Notes under the pieces: generated by a model
The model's input: the letters and a program-made list of their open reading frames with translations, nothing else
Told to the model about the DNA's origin: nothing
The model's database searches: none
Assembly (NCBI GenBank): GCA_000469685.2
Contig: LS997567.1
Span: 5,969,374 to 6,033,373 of the forward strand
Direction of reading: 5' to 3'
Source: Haemonchus contortus
Lineage: Eukaryota > Nematoda > Chromadorea > Rhabditida > Trichostrongylidae
DNA: 64,000 nucleotides
Made by a program: the position numbers and the translations under genes
Shown here: one piece after another, positions 53,901 through 64,000 of the stretch
Numbering within the stretch: the first letter of the stretch is position 1
How the letters are laid out: each line of letters starts with the position of its first letter

Positions 53901-56900
53901 GATCATCTCAACAAGTTGTCAGCTATTTATCGTAATAGCGCAGCGCTCAGCACACAGCAAACGGCTTGAGTCCATGCCATCTACATTGCCGTGACATACG
54001 CGACCGGTGTGTCGTGCAGGAGTTTCCAAAACTTTAATTTCTCAATGTTTATGTTTAGAGTTCTAAAGCCAACCCAATTAAAAGATCGCTGTTGTCTCCT
54101 GTCAAAATATTGCTTCAGTGAAAAAGCTATGGATGATGAAATGATGAAAATCATCGAAACGACGGTGCCCTTCGCTATACCAGCCACTATTATGCTCATG
54201 CTCTATGTGGTCTTTTCAAACTGGAGTTCTAAAAAATACATGTAAGTCTTAATGGATTCGTATATGAGCGGCTTTTTATTGATTGGTAGAAATTTACAGG
54301 TCAAAACCACTTGAAATGTATCTAGGAGTGTGGTCAGTGATTCTGGCTCTAATCTGTACATTCGGTATCTTCTTCTTTTTGGGTATCGCTTTCAACCCTG
54401 TGACGTCAACTATGCCTTTTCTGGTCTTAGCCGTAGGTAGGTGCTTGATATTATCATGTTTTCTGAAACCTTTCTTTTGTCGGAAATTATATGGTGCTTT
54501 TGCGCTAAAGTCTTCCGACTTCCGATTTCCGAAAAAACTTTGGGTTCACCGTCCATGTTCACCTGTACAGTGGATCTCCTGCTCTTTAGATTCCGAGTCT
54601 ATCGAAATAAATTCTTCTTTATTACTGAAGGGGTAGTTCTTCGAGTACCTACATCTCTGAATAACTGCTTACTACCAGAAAAAAGTATCATTCTGCAGTT
54701 TCATTACGGAACTTCTGTATACTGCTATCCGAGTGTAGAAATGCATTTTCAAATCTTTTTTGTAACGTAGCTGACCACATCTCGAATCAAGTTTCTAATG
54801 TTGGGAGATATTTCCGTGTTATTGTTTACATGTGTCATAATCGTCGATGAAGTGACCTAAATCACTGCAGGGGTGCCGCGAGTACTTCCGTCCAGGAACT
54901 GACAAATAGTCGTTTTGACTTCAGCAGATTTTTCTTAGTAAAGAGCGATTTTTTGAAAAACCTATTAGAACGCTCCATAATTTTCTTCTTACCAGTGACC
55001 ACATTTCCAGGTATTGATGATGATTTCCTAATGTTGGCGGCATGGCGTGAGCTGGACAGGCGTATACCACATCATCAAAAGGTGGCGCTGGTAATGGCTG
55101 ATGCCGGAGCATCGATTACAGTGACGTCCTTCACCAACTTCTTCTGCTTTGGTAAGTATCTAAAGAAGGATTTCTGCGCAAACTGACCCTCGTGTCAGTG
55201 GAGCTGTTTTTGCCTCGGCTCCGAATCGATCTTGTCTATTTCAGCTCTTGGATACTACATGTGTTCTACTCCAGCTGTTGCCGAATTTTGCTTGATTACT
55301 GCCTGGGCTGTTTTGATTGATTACGTAATGCAGGTGACTCTGACACATTATTGTACAGTTATGAACTCCAGACATAGCAGTTACGCAGAAACTGCCGCGT
55401 GCGGTCGCGTCGCGGTGGGAAGGGGATTTGCTGGGGCTGCCAATGGGGCGATAAATTCTATTATTAAAAAGCAGACTTAGACAAGCGAATTTCGCGTGCT
55501 GATCGCGTGACTGATATCCATGAACCACAACTGTCGGCTAATTGTGAACACCGCAACGCGACTGTGCTTGCTAAAATGTCCTTTCTTGCTTTCTGACTTG
55601 AAAATTCCTTTCGATGTTACATTTTGATCCATTCAGATTACATTCTTCGCGGCAGTTATATGCTACTCAGGCCGTAAAGAGGATACCGGAGGGCTAGCGT
55701 CCTGCTGCTATAACAATGAGGTAGGGAGTCTGTACAATCCCCTTCTAGAGGCACAGTTCACGATTAAAATAGTTTCGAGTTTTTTTTATGATAAACCTAT
55801 GGCCTCTAAAGATAGCACAGGGGGCAGAGTCGAGTCCAAAAACGAACTCTACAGGACGTGTAAGGGCTCCAGAGCTGGCTTGGCCGACAAACACACCCAG
55901 AACTGGCCGTGTTATACGGCTTTGTTAAGGCGGCATCATTCACAATGAAGCGTCAGTACGCCGACAGATAGTGCGCTCAGTTGGGAGGCACCCAGATGTC
56001 ACAGACAGTGACTCATTTACACGAAACCTGCAATAATACGTCTATTTTTTCTTTTGCATAAAATAGTTTTTCATGCTATAATCTATGCCTTCAATGCTAT
56101 CAGTGCTCCTAGTGGAGGAAAATTTTTGCCATTTTTGACTTCGGTAGCCAGCTCTTTACGCTATAGCGGCAACTAACTTCTTGTCCAAAAATTACTTTCT
56201 TGCAGCTCCCGTCGTCATAATCTCATGCAACCCCCTTTTCTGTTACTTTTTTGAAGCCGTATAAATCTAAAAATCCGATGATTTTTGCGCCATCCTTGCA
56301 CTATCCTGCAACGAAACTTCCATCATCTCACATGAACTAGATACCTTATAATTATCGTGAACTGTGCCTTTATTTAACATAAGAGTAATAGCGGTTTCCG
56401 GAACTCTCGATGAATAACTCCACACGGCATTTCAGCCTCAGGCAGAGAACGGTACTGCAGCGCCAGACACCAATAAAGTTAGTGAAGTCGAGGTCGATGT
56501 ACAGCATCACTCCAAGGCAGCTAATTGTAAGTAATCGAATGCTAAGCTGTTCTGAGTACTGTTAATGTGCATGGTGCTACAGTGACCGCCTCTTTATTCC
56601 TTTAGTGCCGTACATGCACAAATTCTTCGGTGAAGTTTTCGCCCCGTTTGTAATTCGTCGCGATGTTCGCCTCATCAGTTGGATTGTCTTCGTCATTTAT
56701 ACATGCGTTGCACTCTACGGATGCTGTATTCTCAAGGTAGACCATCATTAGTGATTTCTGTAATTTAACAAATTCCAAAAACAAATTGTCCAGAGAAAGG
56801 GTTCTTCTAAGTGGTTACAGTGCAAACACCACGGTGCAGGGAGATGTCGTGCTGTTTTAATTTAGAGCACTTTTTTCCAGGTTGATATCAGTCCCGTGAA

Positions 56901-59900
56901 GTACATCAGGGACAATTCGCCTATCCAAACGTTCGTCAAGTTGGCTGGTATGTTTCTATGTTGAGCTTTCAGTTTGCCATCGGTGCCATTCGGTTTGCCG
57001 TTTACATTCTCGAATTGTTTAATCTGGCGTTTTGAATCCGAAGATTCTGTTATAAACTCACAAATCTCTCTTGAACTTACTCTCCTGGCAAATCCCTTTC
57101 TTCAACTCTATGTAATGCTTTTCTGCACCGCAATGACATAACTAGCACTGTTGTTGGGAGTGGGCGTTATGGTTGGACGGCCTGACGCGCTGCGAGTCAA
57201 CTAATCAATACGGCTGACTACGGCACGGCGCGCGGCGAGTCAACTAGCTACGAACTGCCGCGCGTTGTGAAGGGCCCACCACTTTGCGAATTTGTTGGCG
57301 CATCCTTCTGTTATCATGCTATTTCTGAGCACTTTGTCCTTTGAACGGGACTGCTTACCATTTTCGCTATCGTGGTGAGCGTTTCCTTTTATGAAGCACT
57401 CTGAAGGAAGGAAAAACTAGAGCACAGTATGCTGCGAAAAATGGATCTGGACATAAAATGGTATCGTCCCAAATGGAATGCAGTGAAAGCTCTTTGCACG
57501 TCATTAGATACAGTCCAGTTCCTATGGAACTGGTGTCGTTTTATCGACGATTGACCTATGCGTGGTATACGATCGTAAACACAGAATGGATGCGCAAGAA
57601 TCGGTCAAAAATCCAATCACCGGGATCACAGTGGTCACGTGGGGGAAAGGAATTGGTGACTCACAACGAAGCACAGCGTCTTGTCACCTAGCTGCCCGGG
57701 AAGCCCAGAAACTCCAGGTTACTGAGAAGGGATAACTCATCCCGATCGAAAAACTTCCAGTCTTGTAAATGGTGGCGTGGAATCCGAAAACCTTTTTGGG
57801 GACGAAGGTCGCTATGGAGTGGTTATGGTAACTCGATGAAAGAAGTAACTTCTAGCTTAGGAGAATGCTACATGGGTTGTTGTCGTGCCTAAATTAGGCC
57901 TAGTGAAGCCTTAAACCAGTCCAGATGCTCATCACAACTCCAGACTCCGGGAAGGTCGCGTTTCAGGGGTTCCTTTAGAGATGTATATCGTTCTGAATGG
58001 AGCACGTTTGTGGTGAAAGCACTTGGCGGATATACGCTACCAGCTTACAAGGGCTGCTATGGTGGGCAAAATTTCGTCCAAACACCCCCTTCGTCGTCAT
58101 GAACTCGTCCAATCGTGGAACAGATTAGTTCAAAAAGACCGATTTCGGGATTTCTGTGAATTTTCTTATTTTGTGGCCACCTGTGTACTATTCTGCATAA
58201 ACGCTTTCGTCTTATAACCCCAATAAGTATACATGAAATTATCACGAACAATGCTTCGGAAAATGTATCATACTTCCGGGCCCCACCATGATTATTCGTT
58301 CCTGATACATCTTGCTTGGTTGCTGCTAGTACGCTACAGAATACCAGTAAATCCCGTTGTTCAACTATGGGCTTGCTTGGAAAATCTTTTGTGGATTTTT
58401 ATGAGCTCTTATTGTGATGCTTACAGACAAATTTATCTGGGCCGATAACGTGATGCCGACGTTCCACGTGATGAACCCTCCTGATCTTCGTGATGCTGGA
58501 AAACGTGCAAAACTTAACGAACTTGTTTATCGATTGGAACATACTAATTACTCGATAGGAAGAGTAAGTCAAAGATTGTCTTCTTTCCATACGACATACG
58601 CTCATCCTGATTTTAAGGTGTCGACAAACTTTTGGATGTGGCAGTACCAGCAGTACCTCAATGATTTCCCTGATGTCGATTATCAGACAGATTTCTACAA
58701 TAGAAAATACTTGAAAAATTTCTTCGATCAACTCGATTACCAGCAATACCGCAGTAAGTATTAAAAGTATAATTTTTTCACTACTGATTAGGCAGCGGGT
58801 AAATTATGATGCTATTACAGATAACGTTAAATTCTTCAATAATGTTACCAACGGTGAACCATGCATCCGCGCATTTGCGTTCGAAACTTCCTTTTATGGT
58901 CTGGACAGCTGGGATAAACGACAAAGTGAGCAGTTTTTTTTTCATCATTGGGACGACTTTTTTCATGCGCCATGTATGTGCCTCTAGTTCAAGATGGACT
59001 ATTGATTGAACTCATTGAATTTTGAACTTTTGTCGAACACAAGTGTGTAGAATGACAAAATGACAGAATGATGGTAAACTTATCTCAAGACCAGATTCGG
59101 AATAAGAAAGAAATTCCATCCCATTTGCACTTCGCTTATGGTTCCTCGAAAGCGAAGCCTTATTTCACTTTTTGCCACTTCTTGAAAAGATCTGTCAGGA
59201 CCCATGTGAGTAGGAAAATTTCCAAGAAATTTGCAGTTCCCTCTCTCATGTCTCAAATGAGTGCGAGAACCTAATCTTTTTTGCTGATTTTTTTAAAGTT
59301 TCTGGAAGCTAGAAATCAGTGCTCTGGGCGATGACGCTGTGCCGAAATCTCTCTTTGAACTGGATTTGAACTCAACAGTGGAGAGGTGCATTGTGGGGAG
59401 AAGCCAAAACAATTTCGGCTGAAGTTGAAATTGGGTTGACGGGTTGAAATGGGCTGGACCAGAGCTACCGAGAGCATCTATAACGTCTTTAGTCTGGGAA
59501 GACTTGAATACTTCTTTATCTCTGATAAGGTTCTGTTAGGCTACCTACTCGTCCTGACATGGATCTCTTGGAGTAGGAGATAAATGCGTTGGACATTCAT
59601 TTTTCGAAACGATGGTTCATGATGTTACGGTGCAGAGCAGGCACTCTCAACATCGCGGAGTTCCTAATTTCCCTTCTTCCAGCTGAACTCTTCAGATGGA
59701 GAGCGATATTGGACGAGTATCCCGAATTCGACATGTTCCTTGCCAATATTTTCAGGTGAACAGTTTTGTGTACTTCCTTATCTCGAGTAGTACCTGAACC
59801 CCCATGTTCTTCCGGGACTATCGCATATCCTCGGTCCTGAGCGTCGTCTAAACTTACCACTGAAAATTTATAAATAAGGTATTGTTCGGTGATGGATTTT

Positions 59901-61820
59901 AACAATCAGTGTTTGATTTAGTCCATTCCTGATTGATCAACGGCACACGATCGCTCCATCGTCAATGCAGACAATCGGTGCAGCGCTAGCGATGATGGCT
60001 CTTATCTCATTCTTCTTTTTGCCGGATGCGGTGAGTCTATAGTTGCTATAAGACCACGCCGCGAATTTTCCGCGCGGCAGACTGAACCGCCTTGGGATTT
60101 GCCGCTCAGATGTGCGCCGCACGCGGAAATTCGCACGCTGAACAAACTGTGCACACTTATTTTGGCTTCAATCACTTGGAATCGTTCTTTTTTTTTGTTT
60201 TTTTTTGGAAACATATCCTCAAAGATTCTTTAGAATTTCTCACGAAAAACGGAGTTTACAAAAACGTTTCAAAAAGCTTTTTTTCAGCAATCGGTGTTTC
60301 TCATGACATGGTCTTTGCTGTCCATTTCAATGGGCGTCTGTGGAGGGTTAGCATTACTTGGATCGGATCTCGATTCCGTCAGGTACCGAATTTTTTGTAA
60401 AATTCTGTTTGGATATAACCATAAGTTGACTTACAGTATGGGATGTATTGTCATGGCTATTGGATTGGCTGTGGACTACTCCGTACATATTTGTTACCGA
60501 TATCACCGCTCCGAATGTACGAGATCGTCTGAAAAAGTGAGCTTTCCTATCGGGTTACAGTTTAAATCGTAATTCTCTTTCGTATTTCCAGTATTTAATA
60601 GCTTTAACGCCCTTTTTCAACAGTTTTGAACCCATGAGTTTGAATTCCTCTTCTAATTTTCGGTTTTAGGTTCGTGACACTTTGTGCTCAGTAGGTTGGC
60701 CCATTACGCAGGCGGTGACATCAACTCTGTTCGGACTGGCATCCACAGCGTTTGTGCCAGCTTATCTTGTCAGGGTGTTCTTCCAGACTGTATATTTGGT
60801 CAACTGTATAGGTACGAATTTCACTTCTTTTTATAAAGGGCTTCATAAGGATAACAGGCCTGCGGTAGGAAGAGCACGAATTTTTGTTTACTTCATGTGG
60901 TAAAAGTGAAAGAAGCATTAGTCGAGAAGCACGGAATGCTCTCATTGCTCTTATTCCCTTCGAGCTCACCCCCTCGCCTTACTAGGGAATCTAAGTAGCC
61001 TTCCTCATGGAGGGTATGACTGATTCAGAGGTTGTGCGATGAGCTAGTACTACTGGAGTCGAGAGTCAAACAGCTACGTACATGATTTCCCCGCTGCCAT
61101 CATTGTGACATTAGATTCAGAAAGGAGAGACATATTCTGGCGTCAAGGGCAGGATACCCCATATCTCGCACTCATTTCACTTTCAAATAGGCATAGATGC
61201 TGTGTATCAGAACAGCTCGTTTCATTTTGTCGTGTCGTCTGCGCTCTCTTGCACTCACGATCTCACAATCGCGTCATTGAAAAGCGCTAGGGAACAGATA
61301 GGAGAGCTATCCTTGAAACTCGTACATTCTCCGAAATCAGGTGTGAAAGATGGCTCCGCTTATTTATTTTTTACTCACCGTCCCCTTCGCTCTCCATTTT
61401 GTCGTGTCGTCTGCGCTCTCTGACAGTCACTTTCTCACACTCGCACTTTTGAGCGAATTTTCCTTGCAACTCGCTCGCCCTTCAGTATCAGCTGCAAAAG
61501 GGTTCCATGCCGCTGACTCCGGTCCGTCGTTTTGATAAATTTAACGGCCGTTTCATTCATAATATCCATTTTCCGTCTTGGGTACCACGCCAAAAACGCG
61601 CTACCCATCCAGGCTATCATTTTACCTTTTTTACATTACTATTACCCCAGCATGGTAACCAGCTTACCTTCAGAACACCACTTTGAATGGATTTGAATTC
61701 TTTTCTACACTTTGCACCCTTTCAGGTTTAACTCATGCTCTGATCTGGTTACCACAGCTGATTGCTGCACTTGATCCATGCGAACGAGTCCCGCTAAGGT
61801 TACGATTGAAAAAGAATTAG
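50939..61820 (+). CDS. Patched-related (PTR) transmembrane protein with sterol-sensing domain, 22 exons, ~939 aa
   Basis: Exons: 50939-51142, 51215-51494, 52257-52438, 52496-52633, 53296-53456, 54119-54241, 54300-54436, 55011-55151, 55245-55333, 55637-55720, 56436-56526, 56606-56736, 56881-56947, 58427-58563, 58618-58753, 58822-58926, 59683-59755, 59922-60030, 60288-60382, 60437-60536, 60670-60811 and 61726-61820. All phases agree. PTR proteins are RND-type 12-pass membrane proteins; in worms they act in cuticle formation, moulting and apical trafficking. TM1 is about residues 31-52. The sterol-sensing domain is about 330-500, with the TM4 GxxxD-type site in LVLAVGIDDDF. TM7 is about 565-586. 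A second ectodomain with WDKRQTELFRWRAILDEYPE is followed by TM8-12, with GLAVDYSVH in TM10 as the second GxxxD. The loop at 69-160 is very basic. The exon 5/6 junction is the weakest part of the model. Confidence 0.9.
52838..53292. repeat. MITE, family D, copy 2
   Basis: Lies in PTR intron 4. Ends AAAGGCACAATTCACGAT and ATTATCGTGAACTGGTCTT are complementary. A C-run lies at about 52886. The right end abuts exon 5. Confidence 0.75.
55749..56370. repeat. MITE, family D, copy 3
   Basis: Lies in PTR intron 10. Ends GAGGCACAGTTCACGAT and ATTATCGTGAACTGTGCCTT are complementary; 622 bp without coding capacity. Confidence 0.8.
56948..58426. other. Large PTR intron 13
   Basis: 1.48 kb. Contains two short GC-rich GCGAGTCAACTA-type repeats near 57190-57250; no gene recognised. 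Confidence 0.4.
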
Positions 61821-62157
61821 ACCACGCCCACAAGAAGTTCTCTACCGTTACATTACTTCAACGATTCCTAAAATTCTTTCACACGCTGGTGCAATACTGG
61901 TTATGCTTTCTGAAAACCATAGAGCCGTGTTCAAGATTTCACATTTTCCATAATTTATTCATATTATAAATTCATCTGTGATTTACTTTTCCTCAGAAAT
62001 TACTCGACTTTCTAGGTACAAGTTGAAAGCTCATTCCGCTGAATGATCTGATGTATTGAGTGAATTGCTATTAGGAGATTTGTATTCGAAATTCGGGCAA
62101 CCTGTTGCCTTATAATTTAATTTTGATTTTTGCTATTTAAATTAACGACATTCTGTG

Positions 62158-62163
62158 AATAAA
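62158..62163 (+). terminator. Polyadenylation signal of the PTR gene
   Basis: AATAAA 338 bases after the PTR stop codon. Confidence 0.6.
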
Positions 62164-62179
62164 TATCTCAATCAGATCA

Positions 62180-62185
62180 TTTATT
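62180..62185 (-). terminator. Polyadenylation signal of the CAP gene
   Basis: TTTATT on the plus strand (AATAAA on the minus), 53 bases after the CAP stop codon. Confidence 0.65.
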
Positions 62186-62237
62186 TACACGCATTGTGTA
62201 AGTACTATACCAGTTTAACGCAAACTTGTTATGCATT

Positions 62238-64000
62238 TTAATTAATGCATAAACCCGTCGACGTTTCACATCTATAGCCATCTCCACATTCTGAGCATGT
62301 AGGACCAGCTTTGTAGATATCCTCATTAAACCAGTTGCCACTGAAAGTAAAATAATGGTTAAACAAAGGAAAAAGACGGTAAGCAAGTGCAATTTCTGAC
62401 ATTACTTCCTAGAAGTGTAGTGAAACTTATCTGGACCCGTGTTTAATGCCCCTTACTAGCAAATGTTACAGGATTACTACTTAGTATTTCAATTTACTAC
62501 GCTTGCTTACTAGTAAAGTACGGAAAACTTACGTGTCACGGTAGTGGCATACTGCCAGAATGATTTGACGAGTACCATCAAAACATTGCGCCACGCCGCA
62601 ACCGATCTTCGACGTTTTCCACCAGGCCATCTGAATGGTCCTCAGTTAAATTATTTTTTTCGGCTACAAGTTACTTCTGAGACTTAAATTCACAAGTGGG
62701 CCCCAAGGACATGCCCTTTTTATGTTTTCGATGGAGAGGGCAATTCCTATGTCTCATTTATTAAGGGCTGATACGGGCCCGACTTTTCGATTTACTCGAA
62801 TCAGTTGAAATTGTTACCATCTGGTACGACGACTGCCACATTACCCTCAACTTCAGAGAACTTCAGAGTACAGTAACACTTCGGTTTACTATTCTCAAAA
62901 GAGGTTACAATTGCGCCTGGGATTTCATGCCTTCACGAAAATTCTGCATGTAGTACTTTGTAAATCTTCCCTTTCCCACCGGCCCATGCATTTACGAAAA
63001 ACTTTGAGAAAACGCTTTCACATTCCACGTTTTCTAGGATTTCTTGCTAGGAAGGGCCCCTGACACTCAAGGATGGCACAGGGGGCGCTATCGCGTTGAA
63101 AAGCGGCTCAGAGAGGCTATAATAAGAGCCCCAAAACCAACTTAGACGAAGTACTAACCCAATGCGTACAAGTTCTCTAGCGTTGCAGAAACTGTGGAGG
63201 TTGCACCATTCGCACCAGGACCCACACCTTGCACGCAGACAGCTTACTGTAGTCAGCTGTACGCAATGGCACAGACACTTGGACAGCTCGTCCAAATACT
63301 CCTTCCACGGAAGTTATGTCCACATTCTCATCCAATACCTAATTTTATTACCCCTCTGAGGCTTCATATTTCTCTAAAAATGCCGACTTTGCCTTTTCTT
63401 CACCACTTTAGCACTGTTCTGGACAACCACTTCGATTTTCGCCTAAAACTAAAAACCCTTGATTATGACCATCTGGTGAGATGAGTTTCAAGTGAGAAAG
63501 GGGAAGAAGGCAAAAGGAATAAACGATGAGCAAGTACCTGCGTGGAATGACCGATACCAATTTGCAAACTGTATTCCGAGAACAGCAGGCCTGGCCATCC
63601 AAATTGCTCGAATTCAACTTCCCAAGCTTTGCAAGCATCCAAACCAGTCCCTTCGATTGGAAGCTAAAGGTGTCTGTATGAATGCCCTCCAGCTCTACGA
63701 TCTGAGCATCTGGACTTACAGGGTTTGGTGCCACCCGGACTGGTGTTCTGAAACGGTAGATATTCTCTCCTGTATTTTTTCCATGACGATCCGAATGCGC
63801 AAATACACATCTATTGGCTACATTCTGTGCACTGTTTTCCAAGTCGCAAGAGTAATACTGAATGATAAAGAGTTATATTGACAACCGATTTTCGATTTTT
63901 TCTAGATGGCCCAAAAAATCTTACCAATTTTCTCATATTAACGGCTGACGGTTTTGCCTGCCCACGAACCAAGTATTGACCTCGGGCAATCTTCGACCGC
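62238..64000 (-). CDS. CAP/SCP/TAPS (ASP-like) secreted protein, 3' part, 5 exons seen, cut by window edge
   Basis: Minus-strand exons in coding order: 64000-63925 (partial), 63857-63720, 63663-63538, 62630-62533 and 62340-62238; phases agree and the last 179 residues are visible. CAP proteins of nematodes are secreted. In hookworms and relatives they are a large family (ASP, venom-allergen-like) tied to infection and host interaction. Seen here: the opening helix RSKIARGQYLVRG, the CAP cavity residues in CVFAHSD (His), TGENIYRF (Glu), VEFEQFG and IGIGHSTQ (His), the CAP1 signature GHSTQMAW and the CAP2-like AVCHYRDTGNW. The C-terminus ends in the Cys-rich hinge (GPTCSECGDGYRCE). Cys spacing is that of a complete single-CAP domain. 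The signal peptide and first exon(s) lie beyond 64000. The 907-bp intron 63537-62631 holds a family D repeat. Confidence 0.92.
63055..63450. repeat. Family D-related repeat, copy 4 (partial)
   Basis: AAGGATGGCACAGGGGGC, TTGCACCATTCGCACCAG, CAGCTTACTGTAG and GGACAGCTCGTCC match copies 1 and 3. The terminal AAGGCACAGTTCACGAT is missing. Confidence 0.6.

Overview
The window looks like nuclear DNA of a parasitic strongylid (hookworm-like) nematode. The reasons are short exons split by many small introns ending in TTTCAG-like acceptors, acceptor sites placed 4-9 bases before start codons (spliced-leader trans-splicing), and a gene set of innexin, patched-related and CAP/ASP-type secreted protein. 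Mariner and Tc1-like transposons, RTE-like relics and small palindromic elements are also abundant. All exon models were read by eye from frame, splice sites and family motifs; none has transcript support.

Layout. 1-1710: a dead mariner sitting inside a palindrome. 1976-7267 (+): a complete 12-exon innexin gene (448 aa). 7440-24300: about 17 kb without a recognisable host gene, filled with a Tc1-like element, a mariner, SINE-like pieces and several small dispersed repeat families. 24311-44537 (+): three tandem copies of a short-form adenylate kinase (AK1 type), seven exons each, heavily invaded by transposons. 44650-50930: intergenic DNA with an inverted-repeat element and a GC-rich minisatellite. 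50939-61820 (+): a 22-exon patched-related (PTR) gene of about 939 aa. 62238-64000 (-): the 3' part of a CAP/SCP/TAPS (ASP-like) secreted protein gene, convergent with the PTR gene and cut by the window edge.

The host genes do not form one pathway: a gap-junction subunit, a nucleotide-homeostasis enzyme, a sterol-sensing-domain membrane protein and a secreted CAP protein are simply neighbours. The liveliest part is the kinase array. Copies 1 and 2 are near-identical recent duplicates, while copies 2 and 3 share their first exon and upstream DNA and both lack an ATG. A mariner supplies the stop codon of copy 2. A gag-only LTR retrotransposon with a tRNA-Gly primer site lies 17 bp before the last exon of copy 1. 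A 1.4-kb foldback element with ~370-bp arms lies in intron 2 of copy 2.
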